The notes: generated by a model not told the origin, from the letters alone. 64,000 nucleotides of DNA from Scalindua sp964437425 (GCA_964437425.1 CAYTGO010000009.1:1-64000), one strand, 5' to 3'; positions 1 through 9,669 are shown, numbered from the stretch's first letter. Program-made: numbers and translations.

Positions 1-2301
1 GATACGTTTAAGGCACTGAGAATTTTCAAGGCAATTGAACAGAAATCCATGGATGTCAGGTTTCAAATCAGGGGGAAGCGCGATCCCGGTGATGAGATTG
101 TAATAGTTGCGATAGATGAGAAGAGTATAAAGAAGCTGGGGCGCTATCCATGGCCCAGGCGTTATGTTTCACAATTTGTAGACAGGATAACCGACGCAGG
201 TGCAAGGCTTCTCGCTCTGGATGTTATGTACACCGAGAGACAAAACGTCGATATACTGGAAGCACTTGATACCCTGACGGGGAAGTATAATAATTCTCAG
301 CTGCGGAGTTACTTACCCGGGGGGCAGGAAAAAGAAAAATTTCTTGCAGCATTACAGAATAGAAGAAAAGATTTTGATGAAGATTCCAGGCTCCAGGAGT
401 CATTTAGAAGGGCTGTTGAAGACAACGGTTTAGACATTATTTCTTCAATTGAATTTGTTGATGAAGCACAGTTAAGATCCACTGAATATACAGGAAAAGA
501 TGTATCGGTTCTCGGAAGAGAGCTGCTAAAGGAATCTGCTTATTTCCCTGTTCTGGTAGGTACTGGAGGTAAGACATCCAAAGAAAAGAGTTCTGACGGC
601 AACACATTAACTATCCTGTCTTCTAAAAACCGAAAAGAGGTGATGAATAACCTACTGGCAAACTATCGGCCAAAGAGAGCTGTTGGAGTTACCAATATGA
701 TTGATCAGTTTGCAGAATGGGTAACTTATCAGGGTTTTGTGGATACAAACGTGGACTATTCCGGCATAGTCAGAAGCGAGTATATGGCTATTCAATATGA
801 GAATGAATTCTACCCCCCGCTTGGTGTCCAGGTATCCAGGGTTTATAAGAATCTTGATTACGGTGAGTTGAAGCTGGTGTTGACAGAAAAACTGATCTTC
901 AAGGAGACTGAAATCCCTATAGATAGCTGGAATCGGATGATGATCAACTACTGCGGACCGCCTTCTACATTTAAATATTATTCTGTCTGTGATGTCATAG
1001 ATGGCAATATCCCTTCTGACGCATTCAAAGATAAAATAGTTTTTGTAGGCGCAACGGCATCCGGTCTGGGTGACTATATAGCTACCCCATTTTCATCACA
1101 AACACCCGGAGTGGAGAAACATGCCACCGTTACTGAAAATATCCTGCATGAAAAGTTTCTGATAAGAGGGAGAGGAGAGGTGTTTCAGGACTTACTGGCA
1201 ATTATCTGCATAAGCCTTGTAATGGGTATTTTTCTTCCTTTGCTACCTGCAATATGGGGCGGCGTGGCAAGTACATCATTATGGTTTGGGTATAACTATT
1301 ATGTTTATGAACGATTCATAAGTGACGGAACGTGGCTGAACGTAACGTACCCGAGTGCCACAGTGATTTTGTGTTTTTCTTCAATCATTATGTATCGTTT
1401 TATGTCCGAAGAAAAGATGAGAAAAGGGGTAAGATCCGCATTTGAAAACTTTATGGACCCAAAGGTTGTACACGAAATACTAAAAGAACCCGGGAATATT
1501 AAGCTTGGCGGTGAAGAGAGGGAGGTCACCGTCTATTTCTCAGATATTGAAAAGTTCAGCTCTATTTCAGAAAAGTTGCAACCTGCAGAGTTGATCGAAC
1601 TCCTTAATGAATACTTGAGCGAGATGACAGACCAGATACTCGACCATGGAGGATTTCTGGACAAATATATCGGTGACGCAATCGTCGCCGCTTTCGGAGC
1701 TCCACTGGAGCAGCCAGACCATGCAGTGAAGGCTTGCCTGACTACTATTGACAACCAGAAAAGAATAAGTGAGCTAAACACAAAATTTAAAGAGGAAGGA
1801 CGGCTTCAGATAAAGGCCAGGATTGGTCTGAACACTGGCCGTGTGCTTGTAGGAAATGTTGGTTCAACAAACAGGCTTTCATATACAGTAATTGGTGACG
1901 AAGTAAATCTCGGAGCCAGACTTGAAGCAGCCAACAAGTATTATGGAACTTACGCCATGATAAGCGAAAGAACCTATGAACTGGCCAAAGACCACATAGA
2001 GGCCAGAGAGTTGGATATGATACGGGTTGTAGGAAAGGAGAAACCTGTCAAGGTGTATGAACTCATTGATAGAAAAGGGCAAATAGAAGAATCGAAAAGA
2101 GAGGTAATTAAACTGTATGAAGAGGGTCTGAAAATGTATAGGGAAAAAGAGTGGCAGAAGGCAATAGACTTGTTTCAAAAAGCTATTAACAAAGACCCTC
2201 ATGATGGGCCATCATTGACATATATAGAAAGATGTAAAGATTACATACAAGATCCTCCTCCGGAAAATTGGGATGGCGTTTACGTATTAACCGCTAAGTA
2301 A
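1..2301 (+). CDS. CHASE2-sensor class III adenylate/guanylate cyclase (5' end outside window)
   Basis: Membrane-bound cyclase that would make cAMP (or cGMP) in response to an extracytoplasmic signal. The reading frame is open to base 1 and upstream residues (FKALRIFKAIEQKSMDVRF) match the start of a CHASE2 domain, so the ATG at 49 is internal and the true start lies before the window. Counting from that ATG: CHASE2 about 1-370 (DEIVIVAIDEKSI, PWPR), membrane helices about 380-450, cyclase catalytic domain about 480-665 with both metal-binding Asp (FSDIEKF near 498, YIGDAIVAAFG near 542) and the Lys before the second motif that usually favours ATP, then a short TPR-like C-terminus. The next gene, a cNMP-binding protein, starts 3 nt after the stop, so the two are very likely cotranscribed and functionally paired. 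Nucleotide choice is inferred. Confidence 0.9.
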   Translation, partial: DTFKALRIFKAIEQKSMDVRFQIRGKRDPGDEIVIVAIDEKSIKKLGRYPWPRRYVSQFVDRITDAGARLLALDVMYTERQNVDILEALDTLTGKYNNSQLRSYLPGGQEKEKFLAALQNRRKDFDEDSRLQESFRRAVEDNGLDIISSIEFVDEAQLRSTEYTGKDVSVLGRELLKESAYFPVLVGTGGKTSKEKSSDGNTLTILSSKNRKEVMNNLLANYRPKRAVGVTNMIDQFAEWVTYQGFVDTNVDYSGIVRSEYMAIQYENEFYPPLGVQVSRVYKNLDYGELKLVLTEKLIFKETEIPIDSWNRMMINYCGPPSTFKYYSVCDVIDGNIPSDAFKDKIVFVGATASGLGDYIATPFSSQTPGVEKHATVTENILHEKFLIRGRGEVFQDLLAIICISLVMGIFLPLLPAIWGGVASTSLWFGYNYYVYERFISDGTWLNVTYPSATVILCFSSIIMYRFMSEEKMRKGVRSAFENFMDPKVVHEILKEPGNIKLGGEEREVTVYFSDIEKFSSISEKLQPAELIELLNEYLSEMTDQILDHGGFLDKYIGDAIVAAFGAPLEQPDHAVKACLTTIDNQKRISELNTKFKEEGRLQIKARIGLNTGRVLVGNVGSTNRLSYTVIGDEVNLGARLEAANKYYGTYAMISERTYELAKDHIEARELDMIRVVGKEKPVKVYELIDRKGQIEESKREVIKLYEEGLKMYREKEWQKAIDLFQKAINKDPHDGPSLTYIERCKDYIQDPPPENWDGVYVLTAK

Positions 2302-2304
2302 AAG

Positions 2305-4893
2305 ATGGAAAAGAGATCAACAATACCTGAAAAGGAAACTGGTGATATAGTGAAATTCCTGGGGAAAGTCTCTATCTTTAAAGAGCTTTCTAAGGAATCA
2401 TTAGAAAAAATCTCTGAAAAGGTACAAATGTATACCTTTGCCAAAGATACTATCATTATCAAGAAAGAATCTCCCGGGAATCGCCTCTATTTGGTCAAGT
2501 CAGGGAGCGCTAGAGTTGTATCCGAATCAGAAGATGGTGATTTTGACATTGCTACCATACCAAGTGGAGAATGCTTTGGTGAAATGTCCCTGCTCACCGG
2601 TGAACCTTGTTGTGCCACAGTAAAAACAAATGAAGATTCACTTCTCTACTTTATTACAAAGAGTGATTTTGATGAAGTCATTTCGGAAAACCCCCAGATT
2701 AGCAAACATTTCAACAAATTATTTGCCGAGCGAATTGGAAAGCAGAACATAATAAGTGTTGATCTAAAGAAACATGAGATTGCTTTAAGTAAATACCTTC
2801 AGAAGGCAAAAGCACACCAGTATAGCGGAGTAGTCTGGAAATCTAAAAGAATACAGAGAGTATTCAATGAAGCCGATAAATATTCAAAAAATGATGCAAT
2901 TGTTACAATTATCGGGAAACCCGGCACGGGAAAAGAGATACTTGCCAGGAAAATTCATATGGATAGCTCAAAAGCGAAATCCCCTGTATTTGAAATAGTA
3001 CTACCAAAAGAAAGAAGGAAGGAGAGAACTTCCATCCAAAACGAAAGAAGACAACTGGATCACACTGAGTGTGAGTTGTTCGGTAGCGAAGAAATACTAT
3101 ATACCACTAATGAGGAGAAGAGAATAGGATGCCTGGAGTTGGTAAACAATGGTACTTTGATCGTCAAAAACATAGAAAACATGTCATTAAACATTCAGGA
3201 AAGTTTTTTGCAATTTGTAGAAACCGGTAAATTCCGGAGAATAGGAGGCACTAAACCGGTACATTCAAATGTAAGAATCATTGTGACGACTACAGATATC
3301 AGTTTAATGCAAAATCAGCTATGCCAGAGATTGTTCCAGATGTTAAGCGCACAAAAACTGGAGATCCCACCACTGTGTGAACACAAAAAAGACATTCCGT
3401 CCCTTATAGAACACTTTACAGATAAAATAAGCAAAATACGGCACACACCAAAAAAAACATTTTCAAAGGATGCCACAAACAAATTATTAAAATATGACTA
3501 TCCCGGCAATGTAAAGGAGCTGGAAAATGTGATTGAACGTGCAATCGCACTTTCAGAAGCAGAGAAAGACATTGAAGAAGAAGTAATTTTTCTGGGTGAG
3601 CCAACAGCTATAGAGGACGAAAAAAGAGCCAACCTTCTGAATATAACCATAGTCGAAAAATTATGTAAAAGTTCCGGGTTTATTTCAGCAATCAAAACAG
3701 TTACTTTGATAGCTTTTATTGCACTCCTTTGCCTGCTTGCAATGCAATCTGAAATCTCAATAGGCGGAAGGAATGTTACTTTAATCTTATGCTGGCAGTT
3801 AGGCATACCTCTCTTATTTGTACTATTTCTTTTTACGGCTCGGTTTGGATGCGGTATATGTCCCATATACTCCATTTCCAAATTTCTAAATAAACGTAAT
3901 TTGAAAATACCAATCCCGGAATTCATAAAAAAACATGATGTCTGGATTATGGGTATCGGATTTATATCCATTTTATTCTTAGAAGAGTATACTCATATGT
4001 CCGCATCAGTCAGTAAAACAGCTTTTCTAATATTCAGTATTTTATTTGCAGCCATAATTGTTGACTTTATATTTGAAAAATCTGCCTGGTGTCGCCATCT
4101 CTGTCCTCTAGGTGGAATGATCGGTCTGTTTTCCATGTCTTCCCTGATAGAAATACGTGCAAACAGAAATGTATGTAACACAATATGCACAACACATGAC
4201 TGTTTTAAGGGATCGGAAAAGGCAGACCCGTGTCCGATGTTTTTGCACCTGTCATTCCTGTCTGACAATAGAGATTGCAAAGTCTGTCTGAATTGTATTA
4301 AAAACTGTACACATCTTGCGACACGCTTGAATCTCAGAATTCCAGGTGCAGAAATAAGCTCCTTAAAGCAGCCATCTCTGCCCGGAGCAATATTTTCAAT
4401 TATACTTTCCGGTTTACTAGCTGCAGAAATCGTTTCTAGAACAAATATAATCCAGGCAAATTATCTATACACATTCTCTATTTCCATACTCCTTGCACTG
4501 ACCCTAAGCCTTACAATCAACTATTTTACCGCACTGATATTAAAAGAAACTGTAACCGAGCATCTCAAGCACTTTAGTTACGCGATTATCCCACTCATTT
4601 TATTCGGTTTTATATCCCATTATTCTGCTGATATTTTTGGAAATGTAAAGGGGACGTTAATGATATTCAACGCTTATAAACTGAACCTCAATTTCACAAC
4701 AACCTTTCAGCTAATTACTGTTCTAACGGGACTACTCATAACCGTATATCTCATTAACAAAATTATTCTGGATATAATCCCCAAGGGCAGGCAATTCCAG
4801 ATATTTGCTATCCAGGGAATAGTGCCATTAGTATTATCCATCATCTATATCACGCTGTTTTTATATAACAAATACGACAACAATCAGTTTTAG
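2305..4893 (+). CDS. Hybrid protein: cNMP-binding domain + degenerate sigma54-type AAA+ + membrane 4Fe-4S (NapH/NosR-like) domain
   Basis: Predicted membrane signalling/redox protein of 862 aa. Residues about 15-130 form a Crp-type cyclic-nucleotide domain (FGEMSLLTGEPCCATV). Residues about 190-425 align with sigma54-activator AAA+ domains: Walker A GKPGTGKE (near 204) and the NVKELENVIERA segment are kept, but the GAFTGA loop reads ILYTTN and the Walker B LDEI reads VKNI, so sigma54 contact and ATP hydrolysis are probably lost. Residues about 455-862 are multi-helix membrane sequence with Cys clusters CGICP (near 516), WCRHLCP (near 595) and CKVCLNCIKNC (near 658), as in NapH/NosR-type iron-sulphur membrane proteins. 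There is no C-terminal HTH. It follows the cyclase by 3 nt, so it is the likely cAMP effector. Whether it moves electrons or senses redox is unknown. Confidence 0.85.
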   Translation: MEKRSTIPEKETGDIVKFLGKVSIFKELSKESLEKISEKVQMYTFAKDTIIIKKESPGNRLYLVKSGSARVVSESEDGDFDIATIPSGECFGEMSLLTGEPCCATVKTNEDSLLYFITKSDFDEVISENPQISKHFNKLFAERIGKQNIISVDLKKHEIALSKYLQKAKAHQYSGVVWKSKRIQRVFNEADKYSKNDAIVTIIGKPGTGKEILARKIHMDSSKAKSPVFEIVLPKERRKERTSIQNERRQLDHTECELFGSEEILYTTNEEKRIGCLELVNNGTLIVKNIENMSLNIQESFLQFVETGKFRRIGGTKPVHSNVRIIVTTTDISLMQNQLCQRLFQMLSAQKLEIPPLCEHKKDIPSLIEHFTDKISKIRHTPKKTFSKDATNKLLKYDYPGNVKELENVIERAIALSEAEKDIEEEVIFLGEPTAIEDEKRANLLNITIVEKLCKSSGFISAIKTVTLIAFIALLCLLAMQSEISIGGRNVTLILCWQLGIPLLFVLFLFTARFGCGICPIYSISKFLNKRNLKIPIPEFIKKHDVWIMGIGFISILFLEEYTHMSASVSKTAFLIFSILFAAIIVDFIFEKSAWCRHLCPLGGMIGLFSMSSLIEIRANRNVCNTICTTHDCFKGSEKADPCPMFLHLSFLSDNRDCKVCLNCIKNCTHLATRLNLRIPGAEISSLKQPSLPGAIFSIILSGLLAAEIVSRTNIIQANYLYTFSISILLALTLSLTINYFTALILKETVTEHLKHFSYAIIPLILFGFISHYSADIFGNVKGTLMIFNAYKLNLNFTTTFQLITVLTGLLITVYLINKIILDIIPKGRQFQIFAIQGIVPLVLSIIYITLFLYNKYDNNQF

Positions 4894-4903
4894 TTGATTT
4901 TTG

Positions 4904-4919
4904 TGGTATTTTTATTGCA
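4904..4919 (+). promoter_or_regulatory. Candidate sigma54 (-24/-12) promoter
   Basis: TGGTATT-N4-TTGCA keeps the diagnostic GG and GC dinucleotides 12 nt apart as in the TGGCACG-N4-TTGCW consensus. It lies about 90 nt before the SLAC1/TehA-type gene, giving a leader of roughly 75 nt. Two core positions differ from consensus, so this is a moderate call. Confidence 0.45.
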
Positions 4920-5006
4920 GTTAATGTAATATTACCCCTTATATTTTGTGGGGAAATAGACAAATTTCTTTAAAATCTGTCTTTATTTTAAAAGAAAGGA
5001 ACCGGA

Positions 5007-6050
5007 ATGAACGTTATTAGTAATACAATCAAAGGGTTGCACCCCGCCTATTTTGCTTTGGTAATGTCTACAGGAATAATTTCCGTTGCATCCAAGCTTT
5101 TAGGTTTTACAGGCATAGCATACGCGCTTTTTTATATAAATATTATCTCATACGCAATACTTTTACCCATATTAGTGTTGCGTGTGATTACTTACTGGGA
5201 TTGCCTATACAAAGATCTTTCCAATCCGAAATTGAGCTTTGTCTTTTTTACTATTGTTGCAGCCACTAATGTACTAGGAGCCCAATTTGTTTCTGTAGTA
5301 AATCAACCTGGAATTGCGAAAATCTTCTGGTTTTTTGGTATCTTTCTCTGGGTTGCTATCACATTCTCAACGTTCATCATATTATTTGTTTCAAATACAG
5401 AGGAGATAAACAAGGTAATGCATGGAGGTTGGTTGATAGCCGCTGTTGGAACACAATCCGTGGCTGTTCTGGGTGGAATACTTGCACCACAATTTGGTTG
5501 TGACAGCTTTGTATTATTTACATCATTTGCATTCTGGATGATTGGAGCATTTCTTTATGTGATAATAATGACATTACTTTTCTACAGGCTCGTGTTTTTC
5601 AAGCTACCACCTGAGGGATTGATTCCACCATATTGGATTAACATGGGGGCCATCGCTATTACCACGCTGGCCGGTTCGGTCCTCTGTTTAAGCATCCCAA
5701 AGGTCGGTGGAGCTTTTACCGATCTTGTTGGGTTCACAAAAGGGTTCACGCTGTTTTTCTGGTCATTTGGTACATGGTGGATACCTCTATTAATCATTCT
5801 GGGAATCTGGAAGTATATATCCCATAAAACGCAGTTTAAATATAGCCCTCTTTACTGGGGCATGGTCTTTCCATTAGGCATGTATACCGCCTGTACATTT
5901 AAGCTTTCACAGGCATTGGAACTTCCATTCATCGTGAATATACCAAGATATTTTATCTACCTTGCTTTTGCCGGATGGACATTCATATTTGTAACCATGA
6001 TAATTTCCATGATTAAAACTGCTTCCGCAAAAGAAGAAGCTGCAAAATAA
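5007..6050 (+). CDS. SLAC1/TehA (TDT) family anion or dicarboxylate transporter
   Basis: Integral membrane protein of 347 aa with about ten hydrophobic helices. The N-terminal HPAYFALVMSTGIISVA motif is typical of the tellurite-resistance/dicarboxylate transporter family (TehA, Mae1, SLAC1), whose members pass anions such as malate, sulphite, chloride or nitrate. Substrate cannot be read from sequence; in an anammox cell an inorganic nitrogen anion is possible, but that is a guess. The ATG at 5007 is preceded by AAAGGAA at good spacing. It is separated from the upstream hybrid regulator by 113 nt containing a sigma54-like promoter, so it may be controlled separately. It ends in a long hairpin before a convergent gene. 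Confidence 0.85.
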   Translation: MNVISNTIKGLHPAYFALVMSTGIISVASKLLGFTGIAYALFYINIISYAILLPILVLRVITYWDCLYKDLSNPKLSFVFFTIVAATNVLGAQFVSVVNQPGIAKIFWFFGIFLWVAITFSTFIILFVSNTEEINKVMHGGWLIAAVGTQSVAVLGGILAPQFGCDSFVLFTSFAFWMIGAFLYVIIMTLLFYRLVFFKLPPEGLIPPYWINMGAIAITTLAGSVLCLSIPKVGGAFTDLVGFTKGFTLFFWSFGTWWIPLLIILGIWKYISHKTQFKYSPLYWGMVFPLGMYTACTFKLSQALELPFIVNIPRYFIYLAFAGWTFIFVTMIISMIKTASAKEEAAK

Positions 6051-6072
6051 ATTCATTGATATTTTCCACATT

Positions 6073-6111
6073 ATGTCACAGCACATGCAATTTATGCATG
6101 TGCTGTGACAT
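6073..6111. terminator. Perfect 17-bp hairpin between convergent genes
   Basis: Arms 6073-6089 and 6095-6111 are perfect reverse complements around the 5-nt loop ATTTA. The position between two convergent stop codons suggests a bidirectional terminator, although neither side has a clean T tract. Confidence 0.6.
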
Positions 6112-6137
6112 GGATTATCTTCAATACGTAACAGTCG

Positions 6138-8032
6138 TTAATTCAAAAGGAAAGTTATTTTCAGCTCCTCTATTTCATTCCTAATAATGTTAGCATTTGG
6201 TGCACTTGGAGCAATCTTCAAACACATTTCTAAATCTTCTATCGCCCTTTTATACAACCCTTTTATTTTAAACGACTCACCCCTGTATCTGAACGCAATC
6301 GGATTACCGGGAGACAGTTCAAGCGATTTATCAAAGTCGGTTATAGATTCGTCAATCCGGCCTTTTTGAAGCAAGAGAACCCCCCTGTCTATATACAATC
6401 CGGCCATAGAAGGCCTAACGTTTATTGCACTGCTGAAATCCTGTATAGCCTTCTCGATTTCACCAATTTTCGTGTACATCTTTCCCCTCAGGTAGTAAGT
6501 AAAAATTTTATCCGGAGTCAGGCTGATACATTTCCCAAAATCTTCAATTGCCTCTTTCGGTTTATTATTATCAGCAAAGAATATTGCCCTGGAAAAATAC
6601 GCATCGCTGAGGTACGGATCCAATTCTATCGCTTTATCAAGATCTTTTATTGCATCATCAAACCTACCGATTTCCGCAAAGGCAACACCCCTGTTACAAT
6701 ATGCCTGCGCATAGTTGGGGTCAATCTCAATTATTTTTTCATAATCTAATACTGCCTCATCTATTTTACCAATCTTCTTAAAAGCTATCGCCCTGTTTAA
6801 GTAGAACAATGTAAACCCGGGACTGATAGCAATCGCCTCATTAAAATCTTCTATCGCCTTACCATACCTACCTACAATCCCAAAAAGCGAGCCTCTGTTA
6901 TAATATGCTGACGCGTACTTACGGTTAAGAGATATTGCCACATCATAATTCTTTATTGCATCAGAAAACATTCCCATTTTTTCATGAATCACACCTCTAT
7001 TACAGTAAGCACCCGGGTTCATAGAATTTAACAGTAATGATTTATCACAATCGTCCAGCGCGCCCTTATGATCCCCACTCTCTCTTCTTATTTTAGAACG
7101 ATTTAATAATATATTTGAAATCACTTCCTTTGTACTTAAATTCTGCAAATAACATCCACGTTCTACACTCTTTTCATCAAATCGCTCTAAACTATTTGAT
7201 ACATAAAATGAATCTGACAGGCTCATCCCTTTGTATCCAGTCTCAATATTTATTTTCTGATCACCATCATCATATCTGACAAAGATATGATCGGGAACAT
7301 TGACTCCATATAAAGGCAGGTTCAATCTATCCGCAATTGACAAATATAATATAGAGAGCCCTACACAGTTCCCTTTTCTCCTATCTATTACTCTGTTTAA
7401 ATATAAATCTTCCAGATTACCGGTCTGCACATAAACAAACTCCAGTTCTTCAAACAAAAATTCATTTATAATGTTTATTATCGTCTTCGGTTGATCACCT
7501 TCTGCAATCCGTGCCTTTATCATTCTTGCATACCAATCAACACACTCTACATAATCTTCTATCTTAATTTCTGAATACTCTTCTTTTGCTATAAGCAAGG
7601 ATCTCTCAGCAATATTCAGAGACTCTTCGCTAATTTGAATCAAATCCTGGTACAGTCCATTGTCTGAGGATTGTACCTGANNNNNNNNNNNNNNNNNNNN
7701 NNNNNNNNNNNNNNNNNNNNNNNNNNNNNNNNNNNNNNNNNNNNNNNNNNNNNNNNNNNNNNNNNNNNNNNNNNNNNNNNTTCGCTAATTTGAATCAAAT
7801 CCTGGTACAGTCCATTGTCTGAGGATTGTACCTGATCGTATTGGATTGATTGTAAATCCTCAGAGATGTTATCTGCAAACATGTTTTTTGGGTTGCCGGA
7901 TATAAACAGAACAGATACCAATAAACTTATAAAGCAGATGTTTTTTATTTCTTTATTACTCCTCTTCCAGATAGTTTTCACAGTAAAAAATCTCTCTTTG
8001 TACTTCACAATTAAAAAATGAATCAAATACAT
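6138..8032 (-). CDS. Exported TPR protein with transglutaminase-like (SirB1-type) domain, interrupted by assembly gap
   Basis: As assembled, the frame is broken by 100 N (7681-7780). The same 55 bases sit on both sides of the gap; merging them (removing one copy plus the N run) gives one continuous frame of about 579 aa from the ATG at 8032. The N-terminus has a hydrophobic export segment (ICFISLLVSVLFI). Next comes a transglutaminase-like domain with RRKGNCVGLSILYL and a downstream His (VPDHIFVRY), as in SirB1-type proteins, then about nine TPR units to the C-terminus. A GTG about 20 codons downstream could be the real start. TPR arrays of this kind mediate protein contacts; a protease or crosslinking role for the N-terminal domain is unproven. 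It diverges from the next gene across 84 nt. Confidence 0.8.
7626..7835. repeat. Assembly gap (100 N) flanked by an identical 55-bp overlap
   Basis: 7626-7680 and 7781-7835 are identical for 55 bp and flank 7681-7780, which is all N. Both copies encode the same residues (NGLYQDLIQISE) in frames that join perfectly when one copy is removed. This is the signature of two contig ends that overlap but were scaffolded without merging, not a biological duplication. Confidence 0.93.
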
Positions 8033-8116
8033 AAAAGTCCTTGACTCGTAAGTATATTTTCAATAGCATTAATCCTACATTAACTGCGCTATATTTATCA
8101 CAAAAACAGGAAAAAA

Positions 8117-9580
8117 ATGCTGAAAAAAACACTCTTAATATCTGGAATTTTATCTTCAATTCTCCTTATATCAACAATTATTTTTGCAAAAGAAAAGTCT
8201 TCTGCTCTATTTGAAGATTTTGAATTTCCAATGGGAACAGTATCAAAAAAATTTATAACTGAATCATTTGAGGATTTGTTTAATACTTTTGGCAGCTACA
8301 GCAAACTTACAGAGTCACAGAAAAAGGATTCATGGAATAAATACAAAGGGAAATATGTAAGGTGGACAGGTGTTGTTAACTATAAAGGTTTATCCAGCGA
8401 CGATTGGAGCAGGGTTGGCATCAGGCATAATGTAGGCTCAAACGTTGAGCTGATATTTGGTGATGGCAATAAAAGCATTGTCAATATGACAAACAAAGGA
8501 GACCGTATCACCTACACCGGGAAGTTATCAGTTCTGCTTAACAGAAACCTTCTGTTTAAACTGGAGGATGCAAACATAGAAATAATTAATGATATAACTA
8601 CGGATGAATTAGTAAGTAAGATGAAGGAAGGAGTCTCAATGTCCTCCTCGTCATCTTACACATCTGATGCTGATTTGGATCTAAAGGAGTCCCCGGAAGG
8701 AAATAATATTTTAACTTTTGAAGGCCTGAACAAAACTTTTGGAAAAAATAGCAGTATATCTCAATCAGAAAAAGAAGAGCTGTGGAATTATTACAGTAGC
8801 AGGACAATAGAATGGCAAGGGATTGTCAGCTATAAGGGTTTAGGCAGGAATGACTGGAACAGGATCGGCATCAGGCATAATGTAGGTACTAACGTCGAGT
8901 TGAGCTTTGACGAAGATAATAAAAACTTAATTAAGATGATAAAGAAGGAAGACAAAATTACTTACACGGGTAAACTGGCGAAACTATTTGGAAGAAACCT
9001 CCTGTGCAGTATTGAAGACGCTGATATAAAAAAAATTGGCGATAAGGACGTAACGGAAATAGAAAAAGCGGCATCGGCATTTTCATCGTCCGAATCAGAT
9101 ACTGATGATACAACTGAGACTGAGATTATAAAAGCACCTGAGATTACAATGCCAGAAGCAATGACACCAAACGTCGTAAAAAGAGAAGATGTAGAAGTAA
9201 AGGAAACTATAGACGGATTGATAGAAATCTCTTTTGAGGAACTCGATGCACTATTTGGCAAAAAGAACAGGATGACGGAATCGCAAAAGGATAAACTATG
9301 GAGAGAATATCAGAATAAATATATCAGATGGAATGGAGAAGTAATGTCCAGAGGAAAAGGGAGAGTAAGTGGTCTGAGGATGGGGATAAAGAACTCAGAA
9401 GGCACCGATGTCGAGCTGGTTTTTGCTGACGACAAGGAAAGCCTGGTCTTAGGAACAGGCAACGGCGACAAAGTAACGTATACCGGTAAGCTCATCACCA
9501 GACGCGGCTACATTCTGCCGTATAAATTAGAAGATGGCAATATAGAAGATGTTATAAAAAAACCTGAAACAACTGAGTAA
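8117..9580 (+). CDS. Exported protein of three OB-like repeat modules, function unknown
   Basis: 487-aa protein with a signal peptide (LLISGILSSILLISTIIFA). Three homologous modules of about 110 aa begin near residues 50, 195 and 375. Each has the pattern F-x2-L-x3-FG, then ESQK-x4-W-x2-Y, a W-x-G-x-V strand, GIRHN-x-G-x2-VEL-F, and ITYTGKL ending in KLEDANIE. The strand pattern and the YTGKL block recall OB-fold nucleic-acid or ligand-binding modules, but I cannot assign a family with certainty. The linkers are Ser/Thr/Asp/Glu-rich. Modules 1 and 2 are closest to each other; module 3 is more diverged. It is exported, so a periplasmic binding or scaffold role is more likely than nucleic-acid binding. 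A TPR gene follows on the same strand. Confidence 0.75.
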   Translation: MLKKTLLISGILSSILLISTIIFAKEKSSALFEDFEFPMGTVSKKFITESFEDLFNTFGSYSKLTESQKKDSWNKYKGKYVRWTGVVNYKGLSSDDWSRVGIRHNVGSNVELIFGDGNKSIVNMTNKGDRITYTGKLSVLLNRNLLFKLEDANIEIINDITTDELVSKMKEGVSMSSSSSYTSDADLDLKESPEGNNILTFEGLNKTFGKNSSISQSEKEELWNYYSSRTIEWQGIVSYKGLGRNDWNRIGIRHNVGTNVELSFDEDNKNLIKMIKKEDKITYTGKLAKLFGRNLLCSIEDADIKKIGDKDVTEIEKAASAFSSSESDTDDTTETEIIKAPEITMPEAMTPNVVKREDVEVKETIDGLIEISFEELDALFGKKNRMTESQKDKLWREYQNKYIRWNGEVMSRGKGRVSGLRMGIKNSEGTDVELVFADDKESLVLGTGNGDKVTYTGKLITRRGYILPYKLEDGNIEDVIKKPETTE

Positions 9581-9669
9581 GCTGTTAGTATGTCTAAGAT
9601 GGATACCCGCCCGAACTAACTGGCACAAATCGATTAATCTTAATCTATTCTAAAAAAGTGAGGTGTAAA

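Noticed and set aside
6073..6111. CRP/FNR-type operator (TGTGA / TCACA half-sites)
   Set aside because: The half-sites are in reversed order (TCACA first, TGTGA second) and lie between convergent stops, so a hairpin or terminator fits better than a Crp site.
7781..8032. Separate short gene upstream of the gap
   Set aside because: Its frame continues exactly into the TPR gene once the duplicated 55 bp is merged, so it is the 5' part of the same gene.
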